DNA from: Rhododendron vialii
Taxonomy: Eukaryota; Streptophyta; Magnoliopsida; Ericales; Ericaceae
Direction of reading: 5' to 3'
Length of the DNA stretch: 64,000 nucleotides
Assembly (NCBI RefSeq): GCF_030253575.1
Contig: NC_080561.1
Location: 11,828,001 to 11,892,000 of the forward strand
Below are positions 24,038 through 35,100 of this stretch, one piece after another. A program made the translations under genes and the position numbers. The notes under the pieces were generated by a model. The model was given only the letters and a program-made list of their open reading frames with translations, ran no database searches and was not told the DNA's origin. How positions within the stretch are numbered: the first letter of the stretch is position 1; every line of letters starts with the position of its first letter.

Positions 24038-26929
24038 CATTGCACCAAACTCTAGGATTCATTGATTGTGACTGTAGGAACCCTGATGCACCTTCTTCAA
24101 GAGATTTTCGATCGAGGTCTTCTCCAATTTCGGGGGAAAATAAATCGCAGTTTGGTTTCAAGATATCCTTGTCATACAGATCTTTCACGCACTACAAATT
24201 CAAATGGTCCCAACTTCTAAGCCAAGAGAAATTGATCTAGGAAATACTGCGTACCTGAATTCACAACTAGTTAAATTCCTCTTACCATCTGGATATCACC
24301 AAGGGCTGCTGAACATGCAGCATTTTCTGGATCTACATTAACATAGTCCTCTTTGCAACTTCTTCTTGCATTCTGAAAAAACAAAAATTGTTACAGTTTA
24401 CCACAAGATCATAACAAAACCTCGTAACAAAAAGTTTCTTGTCTCAAAAGTCAAAACTCGGTAACTAGATCTTCCACCCCAAAATTTCACGTCCTTCTAT
24501 TCCCAAATGCACGGCGTGCCTCAAAATCCATCTGTTTTGAGATTCCTAGTACATCATGCGGTCGAGAGTGTAACGAGGAAAGGTAACACAAATTTTAAGG
24601 ATAGAAGATCGTTGACCCAAAAACCTCTATTGCCTATCCTAGCCGATTTAAAAATGCCAAATTTAATGAGCCTTTACAATTGCAGATTTCGATTCACCTC
24701 ATAGATCTCATCCGATATTAGTGCCGTCCTATGAGCAAATTCAACTTTTGAGTCCGTATCAATACTTGAATCAGTCCACGGGCTACCAATCAAGTACCCC
24801 TGACACAATTACAAATAATATTGATCATTTAATGATCGGAACCATAATGCAGCAGTAAAGTTCACAGAAAAAATGAGTCAAATGACTAACTAAAAGTCAT
24901 AAACGTCTAATAAGGTCATGTACCTTGATATTCAGATACAGCTTATCTTTGTCTTTGTTACCTGAAAATCGATAGTTTAAACACCAAAAATTAGCTAATA
25001 ATTCGAAGTGTACAAAGTCTGTTTTAATAGTTGATCGCCGTGAAAATAAGATTACCGTCTATTATCTTCTTAGTGATCAATGGAACAGGAATGCCAGCAT
25101 AAGAATCACCGGCAATAAATAGTTGGACAGAAAGAAATTGTGGGTGTTCGATCATCCACTGCATCATGTTCAAAAACAAAAAACAAAAAGTGAATGAACG
25201 ACTAAATCTTCCATGGCATCCCTAGAAAATTATGACTACTTCTGCAAGGTGCCCATGCCAGTGGTACAGCAACAGAATTAGGTGTATTCATGTTGTTAAA
25301 ATCAAGCTACCCAATTGAAGTGACTCGGAGCTAGTTCATAAATCAAAATTTTACGCTGCTAGTTCATAAATCAAAATTTTACGCTTAGCCAACTTGACCT
25401 CTTCTTTACCTTCTTCCAATTCAAATCTCCAAAATTATGTTGCTTGTTCAATGCCATGGCCCCCACATATAGCACAACCTGAGAGAAGTGATAGTAATGA
25501 AGTTATCAATTGTTTTCGAACTCACCTTCCCGAGGAACTGGTAGGAATGTTCAACTGATTTTGTGTCCGATGAATGCCAACCTTCTGGGTTTCTTGCATA
25601 GGAGAAACCAGTGCCCACAGGTGAATCAAGAAATATCATGCTAGCAGCCTGTTTTATCGCCCGGTTTAGAACAAATTACAGCAGAGACCAAAAGACAAAA
25701 CTAAAGAGACAATGTGATGTAAGAACTTCACCTTTGTCCATCTATAGGGGTAATATTTCAATTTTGGTAACCCTCCAGCAAAGTTTTGAAAGTCAAACTC
25801 CATTGGACCTGAACGAAAATATCAAGACATAAGGTTATATCAGATCTTGTACCACAAAGTCACATTGAGAGAGCTGTCCACATAATTAGCTATCAAAAAT
25901 GCCAAATACGACTCACAAATCCGAAATGACAAAAATAAGCAAGCTGAGAACATACTAATTGTGCCTAGTTACTTGTTTTACTGATTTAAAAGAGGCAACT
26001 TAATGAATATCGGTAACTTAAGTTGTAGAAAAAAGAGATGAGTAATCAAAGTGCGCGTAAGCTTGCCCAGACAGTTAGATATAAAAAAAAAAAAGAAAAG
26101 TGGGGAAGTACTTCACCTAATTTCTGGAGAGCTCGCGCATTGTTGAAGTTAAACCAAGATGTGAGAATGAGGAAAAAAACCAAGAGGGAAACTTTGAATG
26201 ATTAATCTACTCCGAAAATGTTGGACAAGAAGTCTCTGGCCATCACAACTGATATACATGACAATGTGAAAAATTCCAAGAAATACTGATCAAAGAAAGG
26301 TACAATTTTGTAATCCATTTATCATTTCTTTCCAGAAAGAAACACAGGATAATTGCATACCTGCTTCATAAATGAGTCCACTAAAAGAACTACAGCCAGG
26401 ACCACCCGTTAGCCAAAGAAAGAGAGGGTCCTCCTGAGGGTTCCCTTCTGACTCCACGAAATAGTAGAACAACTCTGAATCGTCAACGCTAATGTATCTG
26501 ATACCAACAAACTGATAACATAAGCACAAACAACTTCCATTTTTCGACCCAAAGCACAAACCAATGCTTTGCCTTTGTCAACTCAAAGCACCAACCCACA
26601 CTTCTATTTTTCAACTCAAACAAGATCTACAATTGAAAATTATGAATCCTCAAAAAGACAAAGGAAAGAGGGAACAGAAAAGAAAAGGCTTACCCTGTCT
26701 CGAGCTTGAAAGGAAGTTCACCATCATATCCAGGTAAAAACTTAACGATCTTGCCACTTAGGACTGCTTGTGCTGAGAATACCAGCGTAACCAGCAAATG
26801 GATATACACCCATCTGATCCAACTGTACGTACCACTGCATGACTCAGTCAGAAGCTGCATCTGAGAGGCAGCACCTGCTGCTTCTGCTTGTACCATACAA
26901 AGGATTATAAGAGCTAATGAAGCCAACAA
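17884..26929 (-). CDS. Serine carboxypeptidase-like protein B (SCPL, 14 exons, intact)
   Basis: Exons, 5' to 3': 26929-26694, 26497-26361, 25808-25732, 25648-25526, 25158-25056, 24961-24924, 24799-24698, 24372-24286, 24191-24039, 20989-20918, 20825-20707, 20290-20177, 20051-19997, 17967-17884. Every exon has the same length and phase as in gene A, giving an open 499-codon frame. GGPGCS is at 110-115, the nucleophile Ser210 lies in GDSYAG, the acid Asp420 in SGDHD and the base His476 in GAGHPAP. Same family and inferred role as A (S10 fold, probable vacuolar acyltransferase). Differences from A include WMIEHPQ for WIIEHPQ, VPVHIEL for VSVHKEL and GAGHPAPEF for GAGHPAPQF. The gene is longer only because intron 9 (about 3 kb) and intron 13 (about 2 kb) took in transposons. 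Splice sites stay canonical. A damaged duplicate exon 1 lies upstream. Confidence 0.92.
18211..18669 (+). repeat. 5' LTR
   Basis: Contains a TATA-like ctctataaatacc (about 18450-18462), placing transcription start in the second half of the LTR. The 64-codon open frame on the minus strand inside it is incidental and recurs unchanged in the other LTR. Confidence 0.93.
18672..18683 (+). other. Primer-binding site (initiator tRNA-Met)
   Basis: TGGTATCAGAGC, the complement of the 3' end of plant initiator tRNA-Met, starts two bases after the 5' LTR. Confidence 0.9.
19481..19939 (+). repeat. 3' LTR
   Basis: Reads the same as the 5' LTR over 459 bp. Preceded by the polypurine-like gtgagggggtgat and followed by the AGTAG duplication. 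Confidence 0.93.
21091..21524 (+). mobile_element. Old LTR with primer-binding-like site, intron 9 of gene B
   Basis: Ends ...ggcacaaca directly before attggtatctgagcac, a one-base variant of the tRNA-Met primer site. It has an internal cctataaatagcc TATA-like word, and its first 125 bp match the fragment in gene A intron 9. The left end is uncertain. No partner 3' LTR is recognisable, so it is probably the 5' side of a decayed element. Confidence 0.55.
21727..21853. mobile_element. 127-bp hairpin MITE
   Basis: The left end gggaaatgattttgccac mirrors the inverted right end gggtagtgattttgccac. The inner parts pair as well (atacacttgcagg against cctgcaagtgtat). Flanking T runs prevent a clear target duplication. 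Confidence 0.75.
21935..22584. mobile_element. hAT-like element rich in gagccgaactcgagcc repeats
   Basis: Flanked by gctacaac (21927-21934) and gctacaag (22585-22592), an 8-bp duplication with one mismatch. The right end (cggttcgtttacggcccta) is an imperfect inverse of the left (tgtaaatgaactgag). The interior is a dense array of degenerate gagccgaac/ttcggctcg words on both strands, as in hAT subterminal repeats. No transposase. Confidence 0.65.
22640..23480 (+). mobile_element. Decayed internal region related to the 18211 element
   Basis: Collinear diverged matches to 18780-19400: gatggagctaacgtcaggcac against gatggagctgatgtttggtac, gggcaacctatacaggcttg against gggcaaccgatacatgcttg, and atgcggccgaatgagg against atgcggccgcatgaga. 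It is therefore an older member of the same non-autonomous family. The short open frames carry no domain. Confidence 0.6.
23681..23957. mobile_element. B-specific insertion of unknown type in intron 9
   Basis: Gene A reads cagtggtatttgtgtgtggtgcgcgcg straight through. In B about 275 bp (starting ttgcacccattactcg) separates the two halves. It contains cctaacaccttccccgctcat, reminiscent of a retrotransposon LTR, but ends and duplications are not clear. Confidence 0.4.
24000..24034. repeat. (GA)n microsatellite beside intron 9 donor, gene B
   Basis: About 17 units. On the coding strand the (CT)n tract begins four bases into intron 9 (donor at 24038), exactly as in gene A but half as long. Confidence 0.93.
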
Positions 26930-27620
26930 TTACAAATCTAAGCCAAATAATGTATATGTTCTTTGATTTGTACTTCAACCAAACTTAAGGTATAGCATAC
27001 AAGACTAAAGGTGTGCTCATTAATAACTAATAGCTCATTAACCAATTTCTAATTTGGCTTTTTAAATTAAGGTTTACTTTGAAAGGACAATTGAAGCAAA
27101 GTTTTCTTTTGTCTCTTCTAAGCACAAACAACTTCCATTTTTCAACTGAAAGCACAAACCAACGCTTCACCTTTGTCAACTCAAAGCACAAACCAACACT
27201 TCTATTTTTCCCCTCAAACAAGATCTACAATTGAAAATTACAGATCCTTGAAAAGACAAAGGAAACAGGCAACAGAAAAGAAAGGCTTACCCTGTCTCGA
27301 GCTTGAAAGGAAGTTCACCATCATATCCAGGTAAGAACTTAACAATCTTGCCACTTAGGATTGCTTGTGCTGAGAATACCAGCGTAACCAGCAAATGGAT
27401 ATGCACCCATTTGATCCAACTGCACGTACCGCTGAATCACTCAGTAAGAAGCTGCATCTGATAGGTAGCAGCAGCTGCTTCTGCTTGTACCATATGAATG
27501 ACTATAAGAGCTAATGAAGCCAACAATTACAGAAAATCTAAGCCAAACTTAAGGTGTAGCATACAGGTGTGCTCATTAATAAACTAATAGCTCATTAACC
27601 AATTTCGAATTTTGGCTTTT
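26521..27620. repeat. 598-bp offset tandem duplication around SCPL exon 1
   Basis: Sequence starting taagcacaaacaacttcc at 26521 recurs from 27119, so the end of intron 1, exon 1 and the start of the 5' flank were duplicated in tandem. The junction (ttctaag joined to cacaaacaac) has 4-bp microhomology, TAAG. The second copy fades after about 27620. Confidence 0.8.
27291..27493 (-). pseudogene. Duplicated SCPL exon 1 with premature stop
   Basis: Begins with ATG at 27493 and encodes the same start as gene B from its second methionine (MVQAEAAAA). TGA at 27437-27439 stops it at codon 19. The rest of the exon and the GT donor (27290) remain intact, ending [14 protein letters not shown]. No exon 2 copy accompanies it. 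If transcription of gene B began upstream, this exon could act as an alternative first exon or an upstream ORF, but cannot encode the full protein. Confidence 0.82.
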
Positions 27621-27639
27621 TAAAAAATCCGTAACTTTG

Positions 27640-28513
27640 GGTTTTTTCCTTCTCTTTATTTATTAGCTAGTGAATACCTTCACAACTTATGGGCTTAGAT
27701 CCTCAAGTAACTTAAGTATGAAAATGCTGTCTGCAATTTTTGATTCCCTTGTTGCACTCCATATTCAAAGAGTCTTGAATGGACAGGATGATTGTTTGTT
27801 TACAGCCACTTTGTGCATATTGCCAAAGGTTAGATCTGTCTCCAATCCTCTTCCGCCCATATCTCCAATGATTGGGAACTACATGGGTTCTGTTGTTGTT
27901 GTTGTTGTCTGTTTCCACCATTTAATTATACAATGTTCATGATTACTCGACATAGAAAAAGAAGACAAATGGGATCTTGAATGTCTATTCAAAAAATATG
28001 TGGGTACCTCATATTAGGATTTTGAATGTTTGTTTCCACCATTTTATTATTCTGTAATTAGAAAATTAGCCTAAGATCCAAAAGTAGGTGCCTAAAATTA
28101 CATTTAGTCCAACCTAAATTTCTGTAATATGTAGAATCCATTAATGGGATTTGGCCTTAGTAAGTAATGGTTTGGTAGTTTAAGGGACAAGTGTGTATAA
28201 TTAATAAATTAAAGTATGAAATAAACAAAATTTAAATAATTTAAGGGACAATTACATATTTTACCCTTATTTTAATAGGAGTATACAACTACTGAAGTTA
28301 GGTAGCACTAGCATTATTAAATTCTCAAGCAATTTCTTACAAAACTGACAATGATTAGAAAATGAACTTGCCCCGCGCGAGGGAGGATCATTCATTCATT
28401 CATTTTGTATAACCTTATCAAAAGATGAATGATGTCTTCTTGTCTTCTCCAATCGACGTGGACCAATCAAATTCTCTGAACTAGCCATTAATAAAGAAGG
28501 ATATAGCTCGTAA
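27640..28513. other. Intergenic upstream of gene B
   Basis: No recognised gene. The plus-strand open frame at 27670-27942 (90 codons, ending in a (GTT)n tract) has no domain I can identify. From about 28265 the sequence matches the region upstream of gene A (12820 onward). Confidence 0.45.
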
Positions 28514-29135
28514 GAGCACCTCCAACTTTGACCTATTTTAAAATTCAAATTTAAAATTTGGACAAAATCAAAAAAAAAACCCTTTTCAATCTTTGACGCA
28601 AATTCTTCTCCATTTTGGGTTTTACCCATTTCTTTTCCCAAATTTGAGACAACCCAAGTCTCTTCCTATTTTTTTTCTCAATATTCTAACGGCTCTTTTC
28701 TTTTTTCAACGGCTCCTTCCATGTCATTCTGAGAGCATGGCGTCGGATTTTCCAAGTTTGGATACCTGCAACTCTCTCTCTCTCTCATGGCCGTCGCCGC
28801 TAGAACGAGTTTCTACATATGGAAAAAATAGGAGGATATATGGATAAAGGTTCTGTGGGTGGTGGTAATTGGTAGATTGTTTGAGTGGTTGGCGGTGGTT
28901 ATGGAGGTGAGCCGAGTTCTTCTTCTTCTTTTTCTTCATAGAAGTCAATCACTCTCTATCCCAAATCAAATTGGTTTCCTTCTATTATTTACATTATTGC
29001 ATTGAATACTTAAAAAATAATATATTTGGGCAAAAGATCATTTTGCCATTGGAGTGAGTCTAACACAAAATGGATTTTTATCCAAATTTTGATTCAAATT
29101 TGGATAAAATTTTGGATCAATGCTTGGAAATGCTC
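28514..29135. mobile_element. PIF/Harbinger-like element with TAA duplication and empty-site proof
   Basis: The ends GAGCACCTCCAA and, inverted, GAGCATTTCCAA are flanked by TAA (28511-28513, 29136-29138). The duplicated region upstream of gene A has the unfilled site, ctcgtaaatagacg at 13008-13020. The 622-bp interior includes aattcaaatttaaaatttgg mirrored near the right end, and no transposase. It inserted after the A/B duplication. Confidence 0.88.
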
Positions 29136-31089
29136 TAAATAGACGTCAGAAGCATTTTAACATTTTAACAAACATGTGGCGCGCGAAGAAAGTATCCATA
29201 GCTAATCTCAACTAAAAGCTTTGGCCAATTTTTCGTTTTATAACCAAATGTTTGGGACACACCTCAACTAGCCTTCTGAGTAGCGGAAGTCATCTAAAGT
29301 CGGAGCAAATGCTTCGTATTGTCCGTTTCCAAAAGAATTAATAGCATTTTTCGAATAGGCCAACCATTGGGGTTAGCTTTGGACAAAATTGAAGCATACT
29401 AGTAGGTTCGATTTTCAAACATCGAACTGAGGTATGAACGAAATCTCAGTATTAACAGATGGACATTTGAAGGCATGTGGATTCATCGGGTCCCATTTCG
29501 GTAAAAGAGTATTTAACTGGTCCAAGTAGATTTTTCCATGTTGTTTTTCGTTGTTGATGGGTTGATTTCTGGAATGTAGAAACATCAAAGGGAGAGATTG
29601 AGAGTTCATAGGGTTTCAAATTTTGGCAGAATACCAAAAGAACGGGCCAGGTGCAATGCCGATCAAAAAACAAACAGGCCATCATCTATCTATCTGTCAA
29701 TATATTATAGGAATGTGTTTGAGCTTCTCAAGCCTCCAAATATACATTCCTAATTTGGTAGATTTTTCATTTTCTTTTAATTTTAAAAAATTGAGAGAGA
29801 GAGAGAGAGGGGGGGTGGGGTGAACGTGGAGAGAGAGAGAGGGAGGGATTGTGAATAGTAGAGAGAGATTTTAGGAGATTGGGTTTGAGTTTTATTACAT
29901 ATAAAGAGAGAAAAATAAAAGAAGAAAGATAGGAGGAAGGAGGGTTGGATTTTGATTTTTCTTATAATGAGTATATTTATCTTAAGCGGAAATCACATCT
30001 TTTATATGTTTCTGTTTAATTTATTTATGTTTATGGATTTCTTCTTATTTTCTTTTTTAATTGATCATATTTTTTTATTTATATTTGCGCACACAATAAA
30101 TTTCTTTAACTACTAACTTTGTGTTCTGTTCGATGTATGAATCAACGAATAAATTTCACTCAAACATTTTTTGTTGCCCCGTACATCGATCGAACGGGAC
30201 ACAACGCTAATGGGTAATGAATTAAATGGATACCTCTTTTCAGGGGTCCGATATTCTCCGAAAATCCAAAACCCATGCATTTCTGTGTCGAGGTTTTTTC
30301 AACTGTTGGATTGTGTGAGAAATATTATTGGAATATAATATTTTTATTTGGTTTGAATGTGAATTGACTTGATTTAGTGTCATGTCTTTTCTGAGACACT
30401 TATTTGTCGTGGACGGACGCGTCTTATATGGATAGATATGTCTCCTCCCTTGGTAACCATTTAGAATCGTCACCAATTGGCCTATAAAGAGGATGTTCTC
30501 CTTTCATTCTAGTTAGATTCGAAAAGATGTTTACGTCTTTATTTTCGTAGAGTCAATCATTCATATGAGAGAGTATAAAACACAAAGAGGTTCAACAGAC
30601 TCATCAATTGTAGTACTGCTTCTGTGGGGAGTTCAATCAAATAGTGTTGAGAGATAGACGTTCATGCAAACCGTAAGCACCGTAACGGGGACGAATCTGT
30701 CTTAAGTACAGAGAGTGACACAATCACTCTCACCTTGATCATCATTTTGTTATTATCGATTTTCAGATTTTGAGTCAAAATTTAACTGTCAAAAAATCAT
30801 TTAGCACAGAGGCACATGAATTTTCGGCATAGAATATCCTACCTTTCTTTTCCACCAAATTTGTGCAAATTTGTGTGCAGTAGAAAAATCAAACCCAATC
30901 TTGCTAGGAAATGGGTGGATGGGACTATCAATTTAAAAATAAAACAATCAACCACACAAATCAACAACTCCAGTATGGCATTTATTTGTTGAATTTAAAG
31001 GTAGTGATGTAGTATCCCACCACCTGATAAGCATGGCATTTATTTTTTTATTATAAAAGAAAGAAAAGAAACTAAGATGATTTGAATTA
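29136..31089. other. Intergenic, no recognised gene
   Basis: 29136-29510 still matches the flank upstream of gene A. Beyond it are a (GA)n/G-rich tract (29790-29850) and AT-rich sequence with no domain-bearing frame. 30170-30780 has features of an LTR (cctataaagagg near 30481, gaacgggacacaacgc) but no pair or duplication was found. Confidence 0.4.
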
Positions 31090-31410
31090 CCACGGAACTT
31101 CCTTTTTCAATCAAATTTTAATGCTCCGAAGTTCCGAACCATTCAATGTATTTAGGTTGTCATTTTAAAGGTTTCCGTGAAAAATCAAAAAAAAAAATAT
31201 CATCAATCAAATTTTGATGATCCGAACCAGTCAATATATTCAGGTTGAAATTTTGAAGGTCCCCCAAAAAATCAGCAAAAAAGAAGACCGAAAAATGCTT
31301 TATCCAAACAATTTTTATTGAACAATTCAATAAAAAAAATCCCCCGGAAAATCAGGAAAAAAAAAACCGAAAAATATTAATCAAAACAATTCAATAAAAA
31401 TCAACAACCT
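31090..31410. mobile_element. Degenerate foldback element
   Basis: Contains repeated diverged pieces of the family at 32693-33039: tcaatcaaattttgatgatc, ccgaacc.gtcaatatattcagg, aatcagcaaaaaagaagacc and gaacaattcaataaaa. The two halves no longer pair well, and no ends or duplication were identified. Confidence 0.55.
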
Positions 31411-32197
31411 ACATCTTCTTCTCACGACTCTATCATCTTTTATAACATTTCTCAGGCTAAGATTTACGAAAATTTTGTGGGCATCATCGTATATATCATT
31501 CATAACTCCCACATCCTTTCGATGTGGGACTATTGCCCAAGGTGGGCTATCACAATACACACCCGGGACTGTCAACTATCTATTGCATGCATATACTACC
31601 ACGGAACCACCCCGGGTAGGAAGCGGTCGAGGAGAACATTTGGACAAGAGTGTCACGGTAGATAGAAAGGGCAGCCTTAGTCTATATGCTGCTCGTGAGC
31701 CGCTCGCCATATTGGCCACGCACATGACGCGATATAAAGATATTCCCCAGTATACGAAATATAAAAGTTGCTTAGCACCATCTAAAAACGACTTGTATTC
31801 ACCGAAGTCTTGTAATTCGTATGCTCGTGCATGAATGCAGGCATGAAATCGTTTTTCAAAAACATTCTACACTTACTAAATTCACCAGAGCAAGAATTGA
31901 TAGCACAAGCGCAGAGCGAAGATTGAGAGCGGAGCGAAGGGCGTGTTGAAGGTTTATGTGACTATGGTACTCACATTCTCTTCTCACATCGTACTACCAA
32001 CAACTCGAAAAAGAAGCTCTGAAGATCTAATTCTAGTCAAAAATTTTGGTGAAACTACTTAATTCTGAAACAAGAGACTATGGGCACATCTACACCGAAG
32101 ATTGTACGTAATATAACAATACCACCATTTGTTATTTTAGATTATCCCATCTGTATTTGCCAAAAACAAAAATTAAAATGGAACAGCTAATATTGAA
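31411..32197. other. Downstream of gene C, no gene
   Basis: Contains ccttgggcaatagtccca-type inverted words around 31510-31545 and open frames at 31381-31834 that have no recognisable domain. A retrotransposon LTR fragment is possible but unproven. The part next to 32198 would hold the 3' UTR of gene C. Confidence 0.35.
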
Positions 32198-35100
32198 CTA
32201 GACAGAATGACGATTAACCCATTTGTCGAACAAATGATAACACTCCCTACGACAATACTCTGGAGCTGGATGACCTGCGCCCTATAACAGAAAAGACAAA
32301 TCTTCGTAAATTTCTCTTTTAACCTTCAATTCCATAGAGTGAAGAATGTGGCAAAGGAGTCTTATTTTTTCCCTACCTTCACCGTTGCGAAAGTCAAACG
32401 ATATCCATCCTCTGAATACTTGATCGTATATCTACATTAAGCAGCAATGGGAATTGAAATATTGATGACATGAGTAGCCAATGCCTGGAAATTTGCCAAA
32501 GAAAATGGAAAGAGGAAAAGCACCCACCCCGCGACTTGGTGATCAACATACCATGGCCTCCAATCGTCGACGAGGGACAAATCAAGAGATTTAATCCATT
32601 TTAGCGTACCCACATACGGAACGCTCATGTCATGATCACCACTATCCAAGGGAAATAATACATATTAGTGAGCAAACTTGGAATATAAAAAACGGGGCGG
32701 TTCCGGGGACACTTAAATCCCCCCAAGTTCCCGATCGAATTTTGATGATCCGAGTCGCTCAATATAATCAGAACGTGATTTTAAGGATGCCCGTGAGAAA
32801 TCAGCAAAAAAAATGACCGGGAAGGGCTTCATCCGAACAGTTTTTTATTGAACTTTGAACGGTTCAATAAAAAACTGCTCAAATCAAGCCCTTCCCGGTT
32901 AGTTTTTTTGCCAATTTCTCACGAGCACCCTTAAAATCATATTCTGAACACATTGAGCAGCTCGAATCATCAAAATTTGATCGGGAACTATGAGATTAAG
33001 ATTTGAAGGATTTTTTTAAGTGTCCCCGGAACCGCCGCGTATAAAAAATATACTATCTAATACACCCGTGCACTGTGCTCCCGACAAATGAGGCCACACA
33101 CAAAAGAAATTGGAAAAGTGCCAACGATCTTTACTAAGAAAATTTAAATACAAAGAACAAACTGGTTGATTTTGAGTTCAAATCTCATGTACCCAAATTC
33201 CTCTATACTTGTGTTCCAGTGCATTTCCGGCTGTTTGATCAAGTGAGATCCTTTTTTATCTTTTCAAATTTCCAATGGTTCAACAGTAAAAAACACACTG
33301 ATACAAGGTTACATGGGAATTTGGGTACAGAGGATCTGAAGTCCAAACTACTAAATCGCCCGATCCATTGGGATGCAACATCTCACTTTTTCACGTTGTC
33401 AGAGAGGTGGGACCTCAAATTCTAGTTTTCCTATGTGGCCGACTGTTTGGGGCCAGACCCGATGGTTGCCAAGACCACTGAAAATTTTACTCCTCTTCCC
33501 TAGCCTACCAATTATGTGTCCAGTGACTAATGCTTTTGTTGGTCAGGGAACACCATATCTGCTTCCAGTGGCTACTCTAGAAATTTTATCTCATGAGGTC
33601 CAAAAAATTTAATGCAAGTATGTCCTCTGAAGTTACAAAATTACCTTTGGATCCATGAACTTTTTCACAAATGAAAGAGCGATAAGAGAAAGAGGAGAGT
33701 GAAAAACAATTATACTTTTACCAAATCACACAATATTTTGCACTCTGGGTTGGGTCAATGTCATTTTAATGGGTTCATATCTTGACCAATGCCATTTTAA
33801 AGCATAACAATAAGAATTTAGTTTCCGGCCACAGGGTCACATGACCACACCCTAAGCTATGGCGTCGCCCATGTCTGCTTTAGCCGTTGATGTTCCATTG
33901 CCATTCTAAGTGTAGAATAGGTGAAATTCTACGGCAAAGTAATGGTCAAGTGAATAGTATATGCAAGCATAGTATACATGCTGACCTCTCTACAAGCACG
34001 TCCAAGGCTGATCTGCTGAGTTCTTTATGAACAGAAACAACACTGAAGACATTGGGGCTGTATGACAAACTGTTGTTGCATCTCTCCCACTGCCGTACGG
34101 TTCCCTGATTGCCATTGAAAGTACCTCAGACTCCCATTGAAGAGGTATTGATCAACATATGACAGTTCTTCGTAGTTCTACTTCTAACAGTATTATACAA
34201 AAGTGTATCTGTACCTTTCGAACATGTAATGCTTCTTGAACACTATCATCGTTCGCCCATATGTTATTGTGTGTAAGCCCGAACGTCTGTTCAAGTAGTA
34301 AAATTAGCTAGACATCAATCCTTAAGCATTGCATACAAATTATGTATTCACAGAGATAGGGGGAGAAATTACAGTGCACCACGGATTGGGAACCGTTGAT
34401 GGCTGGAGTAGGAACTCTGAAGCACCGTCTTCAAGAGATCTTCGGTTTGGATCCGAGGATGATACATCACAATTTGGTTTCAGGATATGTTTCTTATTCA
34501 GATCTTTTATGCACTACAATTTCAAAGGATTACAACTTCTAAGCCAACAAAACTTGACAAAGAAATATTGTGCCTCGGAATTCACAAGGTACTTTACTTC
34601 CTCAACCTTCTGTATATCGCCAAGAGCTGCTAAACATGCAGAGTTTGCTGGGTCTACATCCATATAGTTCTCTTTGCAACTTCTTTTCGCATTCTGAAAA
34701 ATCATAAATCATTACATTTGTCCCAACCTCATTATGCGAAAAAAATTAAACCAGAGATCCTCTATCCCAAAATCGTAATCCCTCTCTCCCAATTAAGGTC
34801 AAATGCAGTGAGAACCTCAAAACATAAATCTCAAGGCACGATAATACTGCTTCAAGTGCATAAGAATTGGAGACAAGAATTTTAAAGAACAGAAATGCCT
34901 GCATAGGCGCATAAAATATTGCTTTTTGGTATGAAAATTCCCCCATCATGAAGCTAATTACAATGGAAGATTTTGAATCACCTCATAGATCTCGTCTGAT
35001 ATGAGTGCCATCGCATGAGCATACTGTACATATGAGTTGAAATCTATAAACACATCAGTCATCGGGCACCCGACCAAGTACCCCTGTCACCGTGGCAAAG

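Noticed and set aside
27670..27942. 90-codon plus-strand frame upstream of gene B
   Set aside because: Ends in a (GTT)n valine run, has no domain, and no supporting copy occurs elsewhere in the window; left as unassigned spacer.
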